Origin: Lysobacter sp.
GTDB taxonomy: Bacteria; Pseudomonadota; Gammaproteobacteria; Xanthomonadales; Xanthomonadaceae
DNA length: 46,063 bases
Assembly (NCBI GenBank): GCA_013362405.1
Contig: JABFWF010000081.1
Coordinates: 1-46,063, forward strand
Direction of reading: 5' to 3'
Shown here: one piece after another, positions 1-9,517 of the stretch
Numbering within the stretch: position 1 is the stretch's first letter
How the letters are laid out: each line of letters opens with the position of its first letter
Made by a program: the position numbers and the translations under genes
Notes under the pieces: generated by a model
What the model saw: only the letters and a program-made list of their open reading frames with translations
The model's database searches: none
Told to the model about the DNA's origin: nothing

Positions 1-1
1 G

Positions 2-187
2 ACGGTGTTCCACTACGCGACGAAGCCGAACTTCACCGTCGAGAACGAAGCGCAGATCCAGCAGGCGCCGAACGTCGACTTCAACACCGCGCCGCCGGCC
101 GCGCCCGCACCCGCGTCACCACCGGCGCCCGCGCAGCCGGCGCCGCAGCCGCAGGCTCCCGCGCAGCACCCGGCCCCCGGGCACTGA
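2..187 (+). CDS. LemA family protein, C-terminal fragment (5' end outside window)
   Basis: Frame open to window start; FHYATKPNFTVENEAQIQQAPNVDF followed by a Pro/Ala tail is typical of LemA C-termini; followed by TPM-domain genes. Confidence 0.75.
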   Translation, partial: TVFHYATKPNFTVENEAQIQQAPNVDFNTAPPAAPAPASPPAPAQPAPQPQAPAQHPAPGH

Positions 188-209
188 CCGCCACCACCGG
201 CGCACCGAC

Positions 210-1088
210 GTGATCCGCTGGCTGCGCCCGTTCGCGCTTCTGCTCGGTCTGCTGGCCTGCGCCGACGGATCGGCGCAGCAGCTGGCGGCGATCCCGACGA
301 TCGACTCGCCGGTGGTCGACGCCACCGGCACCCTTACCGACGCGCAGAAGCAGCAGCTCGTGCAGCAGTCGCTCGCCCTGCAGCAGCGCAAGGGCAGCCA
401 GTTGCAGATCGTGATGGTGCCGACCACGCAGCCGGAGGAGATCGCGCAGTACACCCAGCGCGTGTTCGACCAGGTCAAGCTCGGCCGCAAGGGCATCGAC
501 GACGGCGTGCTGCTGGTGGTGGCGAAGGACGACCACCGCGTGCGCATCGAGCCGGGCTACGGGCTGGAAGGCGCGATTCCCGATGCGATCGCCAACCGCA
601 TCATCCAGGAATACCTGGTGCCCAAATTCCGGGCCGGCGACTACGCCGGCGGTCTCGCCGATGGCACCGCGATGCTGGTGAAGCTGATCGACGGCGAGCC
701 GCTGCCGGCGCCGATGGCCGACAACCATGCGCGACGCGACGAAGGACCGTCGTGGCCATTCGCGCTGTTCGTCGCCTTCATCGTCGCGCAGGTGGCGCGC
801 GGCATCTTCGGGCGCGCGCCGACGCCGTTGCGCGGGTTGTTCGGCGCGGCGGCGGCGGGCGGCATCGCCTGGCTGCTGTCGTCGCTGCTGCTGGTCGGTG
901 GCATCGGCGCCTTCATCGGCCTGCTGCTCGGCCTTGCGCGGCCGGGTCGCACGCGCTTCGCCGGTCCGGGCGGCTGGGGTGGCTTCGGTGGGCCGTGGAC
1001 GGGCGGCGGCGGATTCGGTGGCGGCGGTGGCGGATGGGGCGGTGGTGGCGGCATGAGCGGGGGCGGCGGTGCCTCCGGCAGCTGGTAG
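210..1088 (+). CDS. TPM domain (YgcG-like) membrane protein with Gly-rich C-terminus
   Basis: Signal peptide, TPM core (VVDATGTLTDAQKQQL...GIDDGVLLVVAKDDHRVRIEPGYGLEGAIPD), TM segment, GGGG tail. Confidence 0.85.
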   Translation: MIRWLRPFALLLGLLACADGSAQQLAAIPTIDSPVVDATGTLTDAQKQQLVQQSLALQQRKGSQLQIVMVPTTQPEEIAQYTQRVFDQVKLGRKGIDDGVLLVVAKDDHRVRIEPGYGLEGAIPDAIANRIIQEYLVPKFRAGDYAGGLADGTAMLVKLIDGEPLPAPMADNHARRDEGPSWPFALFVAFIVAQVARGIFGRAPTPLRGLFGAAAAGGIAWLLSSLLLVGGIGAFIGLLLGLARPGRTRFAGPGGWGGFGGPWTGGGGFGGGGGGWGGGGGMSGGGGASGSW

Positions 1089-1098
1089 GAGCGACGCG

Positions 1099-1587
1099 AT
1101 GCGCCTGTTGCGCCACCTGTTCGCACCCTCCGCGCAGCGCGTGTTCCCGGCGGCCGCGATGGACCGCATCGCCGAGGCGGTCGCCGAAGGCGAGCGTCGC
1201 CACGCCGGCCAGGTGCTGTTCGCGGTCGAGCCCGCGCTCCACTGGCGTGCCGTGCTCGCCGGTACCACGCCGCGGCGCGCCGCCGAGGACGCCTTCGCGC
1301 GCCTGCGCGCCTGGGACACCGAGGCCAACAACGGCGTGCTGCTGTACCTGCTGCTGGCCGATCGCCGGATCGAGATCGTCGCGGACCGCGGCCTGCGCGC
1401 CGTGGTCGAAGACGCGCACTGGCGCGCCATCTGCGAACGCATGGAAGGCGGCCTGCGCACCGGCGATGCGGAAGCCGCCGTGACCGGCGCGATCGGCGCG
1501 ATCTCGGACCTGGTCGCGCATCATTTCCCCGCGACGGCCGGGCGCACGACCGGCAACGAGCTGCCGGACCGGCCGCAGATCCTGTGA
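1099..1587 (+). CDS. TPM domain-containing protein
   Basis: Start set at ATG 1099 behind TAGGAG; NNGVLLYLLLADRRIEIVADRGL matches TPM; LemA-TPM-TPM order. Confidence 0.75.
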   Translation: MRLLRHLFAPSAQRVFPAAAMDRIAEAVAEGERRHAGQVLFAVEPALHWRAVLAGTTPRRAAEDAFARLRAWDTEANNGVLLYLLLADRRIEIVADRGLRAVVEDAHWRAICERMEGGLRTGDAEAAVTGAIGAISDLVAHHFPATAGRTTGNELPDRPQIL

Positions 1588-1633
1588 GCCTCGGGCACAA
1601 TAGCCCGATCGCCCCGCAAGGCCGCCGCGCCGC

Positions 1634-2521
1634 ATGATCTTCCTGCACCAGATCGACCCGATCGCGCTCGCGCTCGGTCCGCTCAAGATCCACTGGTACG
1701 GCCTGATGTACCTGCTCGGCTTCGCCGCCGCGTGGTGGCTGGGCCGCAACCGCATCCACGTCGGGCGGCTGCCGGGCGTCGACGAGCAGGCCTACGGCGA
1801 CCTGATGTTCTACGCGATGCTCGGCGTCGTCATCGGCGGCCGCGTCGGCTACATCCTCTTCTACGACCTGCCGGCCTATGTCGCGCATCCGCTGCAGGTG
1901 CTGAAGATCTGGGAAGGCGGGATGAGCTTCCACGGCGGCCTGCTTGGCGTGTGCGCCGCGGTGTGGCTGTGGTCGCGCCGGCGCCGGCTGCATTTCATGG
2001 ACACGATCGAGTTCATCGCGCCGCTGGTGCCGCCCGGGCTCGGCTTCGGGCGCCTGGGCAACTTCATCAACGGCGAGCTGTGGGGCAAGCTGACCCACGC
2101 CGACTGGGGCGTGGTGTTCCCGACCTCGCTGCCGATGCCGTATGCGGCGATGACGCCGGCGCAGCTGCGCGCGCAGTTCGAGGCGGGCGCGCTGAACGTG
2201 TTCGCGCGGCATCCGTCGCAGCTGTACCAGTTCGCGCTCGAGGGCCTGGTGCTGTTCATCGCGTTGTGGACCTTCTCGTCCAGGCCGCGGCCGCGCTATG
2301 CGGTCGGCGGCATGTTCGTGCTGCTTTACGGCGTGTTCCGCTTCCTCGTCGAGTTCGTGCGCGTGCCCGACGAGCAGCTCAATTACCTCGCCTTCGGCTG
2401 GCTCACGATGGGCCAGCTGCTGAGCGTGCCGCTGATCCTCGTCGGCCTGTTCTGGCTGTGGCGCTCGCGCAGTGCGCCGACGCTGCAGCCGCAGCCGATG
2501 CCGGTCGCCGCCTCGAAGTGA
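1634..2521 (+). CDS. lgt: Prolipoprotein diacylglyceryl transferase
   Basis: Lgt motifs: [55 protein letters not shown]. Confidence 0.96.
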   Translation: MIFLHQIDPIALALGPLKIHWYGLMYLLGFAAAWWLGRNRIHVGRLPGVDEQAYGDLMFYAMLGVVIGGRVGYILFYDLPAYVAHPLQVLKIWEGGMSFHGGLLGVCAAVWLWSRRRRLHFMDTIEFIAPLVPPGLGFGRLGNFINGELWGKLTHADWGVVFPTSLPMPYAAMTPAQLRAQFEAGALNVFARHPSQLYQFALEGLVLFIALWTFSSRPRPRYAVGGMFVLLYGVFRFLVEFVRVPDEQLNYLAFGWLTMGQLLSVPLILVGLFWLWRSRSAPTLQPQPMPVAASK

Positions 2522-2531
2522 GCACGGCCGC

Positions 2532-3326
2532 GTGAAGCAATATCTCGACCTGCTGCGCCACGTGCTCGAGCACGGCGCGGAGAAGGCCGACCGCACCGGC
2601 ACCGGCACGCGCAGCGTGTTCGGCTGGCAGATGCGCTTCGACCTCGCCCAGGGCTTCCCGCTGGTCACCACCAAGAAGCTGCACCTGCGCTCGATCGTGC
2701 ACGAGCTGCTGTGGTTCCTGCGCGGCGAGACCAACGTCGCCTACCTGCGCGACAACAAGGTGACGATCTGGGACGAATGGGCCGACGCCGATGGCGAACT
2801 CGGCCCGGTCTACGGCAAGCAATGGCGACGCTGGAGCGCCGGCGACGGCAGCGAGATCGACCAGCTGCGCTGGGTGGTCGAGGAAATCCGCCGCAACCCC
2901 GACTCGCGCCGCCTCATCGTCAGCGCCTGGAACGTCGCCGACCTCCCGAAGATGGCCCTGATGCCGTGCCACGCGCTGTTCCAGTTCTACGTGGCGGATG
3001 GAAAGCTGAGCTGCCAGCTCTACCAGCGCAGCGGCGACATCTTCCTCGGCGTGCCGTTCAACATCGCGAGCTACGCATTGCTGACCCACATGGTCGCGCA
3101 GGTGACGGGCCTGGGCGTCGGCGACTTCGTGCACACGCTCGGCGACGCGCACCTGTATTCCAACCACTTCGAGCAGGCGCGCGAGCAGCTGTCGCGCACG
3201 CCGCGGCCGTTGCCGACGCTGCGCCTGGATCCCGGGGTGCGCGACCTGTTCGCGTTCACCTACGACGACATCGCCATCGAGGGCTACGATCCGCTGCCGG
3301 CGATCAAGGCCCCGGTGGCGGTGTGA
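2532..3326 (+). CDS. thyA: Thymidylate synthase
   Basis: [15 protein letters not shown]...[56 protein letters not shown] start at 2532 gives 264 aa. Confidence 0.96.
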   Translation: MKQYLDLLRHVLEHGAEKADRTGTGTRSVFGWQMRFDLAQGFPLVTTKKLHLRSIVHELLWFLRGETNVAYLRDNKVTIWDEWADADGELGPVYGKQWRRWSAGDGSEIDQLRWVVEEIRRNPDSRRLIVSAWNVADLPKMALMPCHALFQFYVADGKLSCQLYQRSGDIFLGVPFNIASYALLTHMVAQVTGLGVGDFVHTLGDAHLYSNHFEQAREQLSRTPRPLPTLRLDPGVRDLFAFTYDDIAIEGYDPLPAIKAPVAV

Positions 3327-3826
3327 GCGCGCGCCCGGCGCTCTCGCTGCTCGCCGCGCTCGACCGCGACTACGCCATCGGCAAGGGCAATACGCTGCCC
3401 TGGCACCTGCCCGACGACCTCAAGCGCTTCAAGGCGCTCACCCTCGGCAAGCCGGTGCTGATGGGCCGGCGCACCGCGGAGTCGCTCGGGCGCGCGCTGC
3501 CCGGGCGACGCAACCTCGTGCTCACGCGCAGCGGGCGGGTGCCGTTCGACGGCATGGAAGCGGTTGCGTCGCTGGCCGCCGCGCTCGACGCGGTCGCCGA
3601 CGTGGACGAGCTGTGCGTGATCGGCGGCGGCGAAGTGTTCGCCGAGACGCTGCCGCTCGCCGCGCGCATGCACCTGACCTGGGTGGACACGGTGGTCGAG
3701 GGCGCCGATGCGTTCTTCCCGCGCTTCGACGCGACCTGGTGGCGCGTGACCGACCGCGCCGCGCACGCCGCCGACGCACGCCACGCGTTCCCCTTCGAGT
3801 TCGTGGATTACGCGCGCCGCGACTGA
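3323..3826 (+). CDS. folA: Dihydrofolate reductase
   Basis: [48 protein letters not shown] start overlaps the thyA stop (GTGA). Confidence 0.95.
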   Translation: MSARPALSLLAALDRDYAIGKGNTLPWHLPDDLKRFKALTLGKPVLMGRRTAESLGRALPGRRNLVLTRSGRVPFDGMEAVASLAAALDAVADVDELCVIGGGEVFAETLPLAARMHLTWVDTVVEGADAFFPRFDATWWRVTDRAAHAADARHAFPFEFVDYARRD

Positions 3827-3832
3827 AGCGGG

Positions 3833-4894
3833 TTACGCGGGCCCCTTGCCCAGCGTGGCGTTGTCGATCACGAAGCGGTACTTGACGTCGCTGCGCTGCA
3901 TGCGGTCGTAGGCCGCGTCGATCTGCTGCATCGGGATCATCTCGATGTCGGCGACGATGCCGCGCTCGGCGCAGAAGTCGAGCATCTCCTGCGTCTCGGC
4001 GATGCCGCCGATCAGCGAGCCGGCGATCGATCGGCGGCCGAAGATCAGCTGCGCGACGCTGGGGCTCGGATGGGCGTGCTCGGGTACGCCGACCAGGCAC
4101 AGGGTGCCGTCGCGCCGCAGCAGGGCGGTGAACAGGTCGAGGTCGTGGCTGGCGGCGACGGTGTCCAGGATGAAGTCGAAGCTGCCGTGGTGGCGCTTCA
4201 CTTCCTCCAGGTTGCGCGAATTGACCACCTCGTCCGCGCCGAGCGCATGCGCGTCCTGGCGCTTGCCTTCCGACGTGGTGAAGGCGACCACGTGCGCGCC
4301 CATCGCATGCGCGAGCTTGATGCCCATGTGGCCGAGGCCACCGATGCCGACGACGCCGACCTTGCTGCCGGGGCCGATGCGCCAGTGCCGCAGCGGCGAG
4401 TACGTGGTGATGCCGGCGCACAGCAGCGGCGCCACCGCGGCCAGCTGCGCCTCCGGATGGCGGATGCGCAGCACGAACTTCTCGTCGACCACGATGCGTT
4501 GCGAATAGCCGCCGAGCGTGTGCCCGGGCGCATCGGCGGTCGGGCCGTTGTAGGTGCCGACGAAGCCGTTCTCGCAATACTGCTCGAGCCCTTCCGCGCA
4601 TGCAGGACAATGCTGGCAGCTGCCGACCAGGCAGCCGACGCCGACGCTATCGCCCACCTTGAAGCCACTGACCTCCGTGCCCACCGCCGAGACATGGCCG
4701 ACGATCTCGTGCCCCGGCACGCACGGATACAGCGTGCCGCCCCATTCCGAACGCACGGTATGCAGGTCGGAATGGCAGACGCCGCAATAGGCGATGTCGA
4801 TCTGCACGTCGCGCGGTCCGGGCGCGCGACGCTCGATGCGCATCGCGTCCAGCGGCTTGTCGGCGGCGGTTGCGCCTAAGGCCTCGGTCTTCAT
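3833..4894 (-). CDS. Zinc-dependent NAD(P)-alcohol dehydrogenase (YahK/CAD-like)
   Basis: YCGVCHSDLHTVRSEWGGTLYPCVPGHEIVG, structural-zinc Cys cluster, VGIGGLGHMGIKLAHAMG. Confidence 0.92.
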   Translation of the reverse strand: MKTEALGATAADKPLDAMRIERRAPGPRDVQIDIAYCGVCHSDLHTVRSEWGGTLYPCVPGHEIVGHVSAVGTEVSGFKVGDSVGVGCLVGSCQHCPACAEGLEQYCENGFVGTYNGPTADAPGHTLGGYSQRIVVDEKFVLRIRHPEAQLAAVAPLLCAGITTYSPLRHWRIGPGSKVGVVGIGGLGHMGIKLAHAMGAHVVAFTTSEGKRQDAHALGADEVVNSRNLEEVKRHHGSFDFILDTVAASHDLDLFTALLRRDGTLCLVGVPEHAHPSPSVAQLIFGRRSIAGSLIGGIAETQEMLDFCAERGIVADIEMIPMQQIDAAYDRMQRSDVKYRFVIDNATLGKGPA

Positions 4895-5009
4895 GCGTTG
4901 TCTCCATTGCTGCGTGGCGCGGGCCAGGCGTTGCGCGCGCCGGGCTGCCGGCGCGAGCGACCATTGGACGGCCGCGCGCGTGGTCGCGCGATGATGCCGC
5001 GAGGCGTTC

Positions 5010-5888
5010 CTACTGCGACCTGCGCGTGCCGCCGCGTCGGCGGCGCGGCGGCTTGGGCGGATTGGCGGGGACGTCGCGGCCCTTCACCTGCACGATGCGC
5101 AACTCCTCGCTGTCGAGCTGCAGGGCCGTCAGCTGGCCGCCCCAGACGGCGCCGGTATCGATCGCGTGCACGCCGAGGCCGATGAACAGGCCGAGCGTGG
5201 ACCAGTGGCCGCAGACGATGCGCAGGTCGCGTTCGGCGCGCCCCGGTACCTCGTACCAGGGATAGAGGCCGGTCGCCTGCGTGCCGGGCGCGCCCTTGTC
5301 GTCGTAGCCGATGCGCCCGCGTGGCGTGCAGTAGCGCAGGCGGGTGAACACGTTGATGATCGCGCGGTCGCGGTCGACGCCCGTGAGCTTGGGCGACCAT
5401 GCCGGCTTGTCGCCGTACATGTTCTTCAGCAGGCGGCGGTAGCCGTCGCCGCGCAGGCGCGCTTCGACTTCGCGCGCGTACTTCTCCGCCAGCGTGGTGG
5501 TCCACTTCGGCGCGAGGCCGGCGTGCACCATCATCCAGCCGAGCGTGCGGTCGACGTGCACCAGCGGCTGCGTGCGCAGCCAGCCGAGCAGCTCGTCGCG
5601 GTCGTCGGCCAGCAGCACCTGCTGCAGGTCGGGATTGACCTTGCGCTGCTCCTCCGGCGTGCGCTCGGCGACCGCCAGCAGGGACAGGTCGTGGTTGCCG
5701 AGCACGCTGACGCAACGATCGCGCAACGAATGCACCAGCCGCAGCGTCTCGAGCGATTCGCCGCCGCGGTTGACGAGGTCGCCGCAGAACCACAGGAAAT
5801 CGCGCGCCGGATCGAAGCGGATGCGCTCGAGCAGCCGCAGCGTCGGCTCGTGGCAGCCCTGCAGGTCGCCGATCGCCCAGGTCGCCAT
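5010..5888 (-). CDS. apaH: Symmetrical bis(5'-nucleosyl)-tetraphosphatase
   Basis: MATWAIGDLQGCHEPTLRLLERI, GDLVNRGGESLETL, LGNHDLSLLAVA; next to apaG. Confidence 0.95.
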   Translation of the reverse strand: MATWAIGDLQGCHEPTLRLLERIRFDPARDFLWFCGDLVNRGGESLETLRLVHSLRDRCVSVLGNHDLSLLAVAERTPEEQRKVNPDLQQVLLADDRDELLGWLRTQPLVHVDRTLGWMMVHAGLAPKWTTTLAEKYAREVEARLRGDGYRRLLKNMYGDKPAWSPKLTGVDRDRAIINVFTRLRYCTPRGRIGYDDKGAPGTQATGLYPWYEVPGRAERDLRIVCGHWSTLGLFIGLGVHAIDTGAVWGGQLTALQLDSEELRIVQVKGRDVPANPPKPPRRRRGGTRRSQ

Positions 5889-5897
5889 GCGCGCGCC

Positions 5898-6287
5898 TCA
5901 GTGCAGGCTGTGCGGGACGCACAGCGTGAAGGGCGGGATCGGCGCCTCGAAGCGCGTGCCGTCGTCGGCGAGCATGCGGTAGCTGCCGGCCATGGTGCCG
6001 ATCGGCGTCGGCAGCACCGCGCCGGAGGTGTAGGTGTACTCCTCGCCGGGACGCAGCCACGGCTGCTGGCCGACCACGCCCTCGCCATCGACCTCGCGCA
6101 CGTCGCCGGCCGCGTCGGTGATCACCCAGTGCCGGCCGAGCAGGCGCGCGGGCACGGTGCCGTCGTTGCGGATGTGGATGGTGTAGGCGAACGCGTAGCG
6201 CTCGTTGGCCGGCGCGGAATCGGCGTCGAGGTAGCGCGTGGCGACAGTGATCGCGAGGCGATGCGCCCCGCCGGTGTGTTCCGTCAT
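5898..6287 (-). CDS. apaG: ApaG family protein
   Basis: MTEHTGGAHRLAITVATRYLDADSAPANERYAFAYTIHIRNDG...LLGRHWVITDA...GTMAGSYRM; 129 aa. Confidence 0.95.
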   Translation of the reverse strand: MTEHTGGAHRLAITVATRYLDADSAPANERYAFAYTIHIRNDGTVPARLLGRHWVITDAAGDVREVDGEGVVGQQPWLRPGEEYTYTSGAVLPTPIGTMAGSYRMLADDGTRFEAPIPPFTLCVPHSLH

Positions 6288-6334
6288 GCGACGGAGTGTA
6301 AGCGCGAAGCGTGAACGGGTGGGCGAAACCGGCG

Positions 6335-7189
6335 CTAGCGGGAGGTCGCGATGTTCGCCAGCCGCACGAAATCGGCGACGGCGAGCTGTTCGGCGCGCGC
6401 GCCGGGCGCGAGGCCGGCGGCTTCGATGGTGCCTTCGTCCTCGACGCCCGCGAGCGCGTTGCGCAGGGTCTTGCGCCGCTGGCCGAACGCGGCGCGCACG
6501 ATCGCGGCGAAGCGCCGCGGATCCTCGATGCCGATCGTCGCGGGCGCGCGCGGCACCAGCCGCACCACCGCCGAGTCCACCTTCGGCGCGGGACGGAACG
6601 CGCCCGGCGGCACCTTGAACAGCGGCGTCACCGCGCAGTACGCCTGCAGCATCACGCTCAGCCGCCCGTACACCTTGCTGCCGGGCGGCGCCGCCATGCG
6701 GTCGACCACTTCCTTCTGCAGCATGAAGTGCATGTCGCGGATCGCCGCGGCGTGGTCGAGCGCGTGGAAGAGGATCGGCGAGGAGAGGTTGTAGGGCAGG
6801 TTGCCGGCGAGGCGGATCTGGCCGCCATCCGCGAGCGCGGTGAAGTCGACGGTGAGCACGTCGGCGGGAACCAGCGTCAGCGCGCCATGCGCCTGCGCGG
6901 CCTGCGCGAGCGGCGCGAGCAGGTCGCGGTCGAACTCGATCGCGGTCAGCGCGCCGTGGCGGTCGAGCAACGGGAAGGTCAGCGCGCCCTGGCCGGGGCC
7001 GATCTCGACGATGCGGTCGCCGGGCCGCGGGTCGATGGCCTGCACGATCTTCTCGACCACGCCCTTTTCGTGCAGGAAGTTCTGGCCGAGATGCTTTTTC
7101 GCCTTGGCGAAAAAACCCGAGGGATCGTCTTTGGCGTCGCGACGGAAGCCGGCCTCGTCGCGCGTGTCGCGGTCGGCGTGGCGGCTCAT
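6335..7189 (-). CDS. rsmA: 16S rRNA (adenine1518-N6/adenine1519-N6)-dimethyltransferase
   Basis: AKKHLGQNFLHEKGVVEKIV, VEIGPGQGALTFPLL, LAGNLPYNLSSPILF; start overlaps pdxA stop. Confidence 0.96.
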   Translation of the reverse strand: MSRHADRDTRDEAGFRRDAKDDPSGFFAKAKKHLGQNFLHEKGVVEKIVQAIDPRPGDRIVEIGPGQGALTFPLLDRHGALTAIEFDRDLLAPLAQAAQAHGALTLVPADVLTVDFTALADGGQIRLAGNLPYNLSSPILFHALDHAAAIRDMHFMLQKEVVDRMAAPPGSKVYGRLSVMLQAYCAVTPLFKVPPGAFRPAPKVDSAVVRLVPRAPATIGIEDPRRFAAIVRAAFGQRRKTLRNALAGVEDEGTIEAAGLAPGARAEQLAVADFVRLANIATSR

Positions 7190-8157
7190 GCGGCGGCGCG
7201 GGTGCGGGCGAGGCGCGCGCAGGTGGCGATCGCGGCAAACAGGCTGGACGGATCCGCGCGGCCGCTGCCGGCGAGGTCGAGCGCGGTGCCATGGTCGACC
7301 GCGACGCGTGGATAGGGCAGGCCGAGGGTGAGGTTCACCGCCTGCTCGAAGCCGCTGTACTTGAGCACCGGCAGGCCCTGGTCGTGGTACATCGCGAACA
7401 CCGCATCGAAACCCGCGAGCTTCGCGGGCAGGAAGGCGGTGTCGGCAGGCAATGGCCCGACCAGGCGCATGCCTTGGGCGCGCAGCGCGGCGAGCGCGGG
7501 TTCGATCACCTCGAGTTCCTCGCGTCCGAGCACGCCGCCTTCGCCCGCGTGCGGGTTGAGGCCGAGCACGGCGACCACCGGGTCGGCGATGCCGAAGTCG
7601 GCGCGCAGCGCCGCATCCACGATGCGCAGGTCGCGTTGCAGGCCGGCGATCGTGATGGCGTCGGCGACATCGCGCAGCGGCAGATGGGTAGTGGCGAGGG
7701 CGACGCGGATGATGTCGTTGGCCAGCAGCATCACCACCGGGTGCGCGGCCTGCGCGGCGAGCAGTTCGGTGGTGCCGGTGTAGGCGATGCCGCCGGCGTT
7801 GATCGCACCCTTGTGCACCGGGCCGGTGACCAGGCCCGCGCAGGCGCCTTGCAGGCAGGCGGCCGCGGCTTGTTCCAGCGCGGCGATCACCATGGACGCA
7901 TTGCGCGGGTCGGGTTCGCCGAACGGGGGCAGGGTGGCGCAGGAAACGTCGACCAGCGACAGGCGGCCCGGCGCCGAGGCCGTGCCCGGATCGACCAGCT
8001 CGAGCGGCAGGCCGAGCGCGGTGGCCGCGCGCGTGAGACTCGCGCGGTCGCCGTAAACGACGAGGTCGGCATCCCAGTCGCGCTGGGCGGCGCGCACGCA
8101 CAATTCGGGGCCGACGCCGGCCGGCTCGCCCGGCACCAGCGCCAGCCGCGGGCGCAT
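7186..8157 (-). CDS. pdxA: 4-hydroxythreonine-4-phosphate dehydrogenase
   Basis: LALVPGEPAGVGPELCVR, VTGPVHKGAINAGGIAYTGTTE, MYHDQGLPVLKYSGFEQAVNLTLGLP. Confidence 0.95.
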   Translation of the reverse strand: MRPRLALVPGEPAGVGPELCVRAAQRDWDADLVVYGDRASLTRAATALGLPLELVDPGTASAPGRLSLVDVSCATLPPFGEPDPRNASMVIAALEQAAAACLQGACAGLVTGPVHKGAINAGGIAYTGTTELLAAQAAHPVVMLLANDIIRVALATTHLPLRDVADAITIAGLQRDLRIVDAALRADFGIADPVVAVLGLNPHAGEGGVLGREELEVIEPALAALRAQGMRLVGPLPADTAFLPAKLAGFDAVFAMYHDQGLPVLKYSGFEQAVNLTLGLPYPRVAVDHGTALDLAGSGRADPSSLFAAIATCARLARTRAAA

Positions 8158-8158
8158 C

Positions 8159-9517
8159 TCAGCCGGCCGGCTTGGTGCCGGCGTCGGTCGCCGGAGCCTG
8201 CCCGGCGCGGTCGCCGGTGCGGATGTCGACGTAGGCATCGCCGCGCATTTCGCGCAGGTAGCGCGTCCACTCGTCCTCGAGCTTGCGCTGGCCGATGCTC
8301 TCGCGGACCTGCGCGCGTCGGTTGTCCTTGCCGGCATCCGACTGCCGCGTGCCCACGCGCTGGGCGATGTGCCAGCCGGCCTGGGTCTTGAACGGCGCCG
8401 AGACCTGGTTGTCCTGCAGCGCGGCGACCTGCGCACCGAAGTCGGCGCCATAGGTCTCCTGGTTGAACCAGCCGAGGTCGCCGCCCGCGGGCGCGCTGCT
8501 GGGGTCCTGCGAATTCTCGCGCGCGAGCTGCTGGAAGTCGGCGCCGCCGGCGATGCGCGCGGCGAGCGTGTCGATCTTCGCCTTCGCCGCCGCGTCGTCC
8601 ATGCCGCCCTCGCCGGTGCGGATCAGGATGTGGCGCGCGTGGTACTCGGTGACCATCTGCGGCGTGGCCTGGCTCGCGTCGCGCACCTCGACCACCTTGA
8701 CCAGCTGGAAGCCGCTGGCGCCGCGCACCGGACCGAACACCTGGCCCGGCTGCAGCGCGCGGATCGCGTTCGCGAACGCGGTCGGGATCTCGTCGAGGCT
8801 GCGCCAGCCGAGGTCGCCGCCCTCGAGCGCGTTCTGCGCGTCGGAGTAGCGCACCGCGGCGGCCTGGAAGTCCATCGAGCCCTTGTCGAGCAGCGCCTTG
8901 ACGCCCTCGATCTTCTTCTGGCCGGTGGCGATCTGCTCCGGCGTCGCGCCTTCGGGCAGCGCGACCAGCAGGTTGGCGAGGTGGTACTGCTTGTCGCCGG
9001 CGCGCGCGGCGAGCGCGGCGTCGACCTCGGCGTCGCTCACCGAGATGCGCGTCTGCGCGAACTGCTGGCGCAGGCGCTGGATGGTCAGTTCGTCGCGGAC
9101 CGACGCGCGGAACTCCGGGAAGGTCTGGCCCTGCTGGGCGATCTTCGCGCGCAGCTGGTCTTCGTTCACGTTGTTCTGGCGGGCAATGCCGGCGATCGCG
9201 CTGTCGACCTGCTGGTCGCTGATGCGGATGCCGGTGTCGGCCGCGCGCGCGACCTGCAGGCGGACCAGGATCAGGCGTTCGAGCACCTGCCGCTGGAGCA
9301 CGTCGCGCGGGGGCAACTGCTCGGGATGCTGGGCGTACTGCGCGAGGATGTTCTGCACCGCCTGGTCGAGCTCGCTCTGCAGGATCACGTCCTCGTCGAC
9401 CACCGCGGCGACGCGGTCGAGCGGCTGCAGCGCTGCGGCGGGGGTCGCCTGCTGGGCGTGCAGCGGCGCGGCGAGGACCGCCGCGAAGGCGAGAAGGCAG
9501 GCGAGGAGTCTGTTCAT
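8159..9517 (-). CDS. surA: Periplasmic peptidyl-prolyl isomerase SurA
   Basis: Signal peptide, LDRVAAVVDEDVILQSELD, two parvulin domains (EYHARHILIRTGEGG; GGDLGWFNQETYGADF). Confidence 0.94.
   Translation of the reverse strand: MNRLLACLLAFAAVLAAPLHAQQATPAAALQPLDRVAAVVDEDVILQSELDQAVQNILAQYAQHPEQLPPRDVLQRQVLERLILVRLQVARAADTGIRISDQQVDSAIAGIARQNNVNEDQLRAKIAQQGQTFPEFRASVRDELTIQRLRQQFAQTRISVSDAEVDAALAARAGDKQYHLANLLVALPEGATPEQIATGQKKIEGVKALLDKGSMDFQAAAVRYSDAQNALEGGDLGWRSLDEIPTAFANAIRALQPGQVFGPVRGASGFQLVKVVEVRDASQATPQMVTEYHARHILIRTGEGGMDDAAAKAKIDTLAARIAGGADFQQLARENSQDPSSAPAGGDLGWFNQETYGADFGAQVAALQDNQVSAPFKTQAGWHIAQRVGTRQSDAGKDNRRAQVRESIGQRKLEDEWTRYLREMRGDAYVDIRTGDRAGQAPATDAGTKPAG

Noticed and set aside
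1083-1101. TGGTAGGAGCGACGCGATG resembles the GTAGGAGCGACG repeat core
   Set aside because: Better explained as the ribosome-binding site and ATG of the second TPM gene; no palindromic partner seen.
641-2734. 697-aa minus-strand ORF opposite TPM genes, lgt and thyA
   Set aside because: Antisense artefact; Pro/Arg-rich translation covering three well-supported plus-strand genes.
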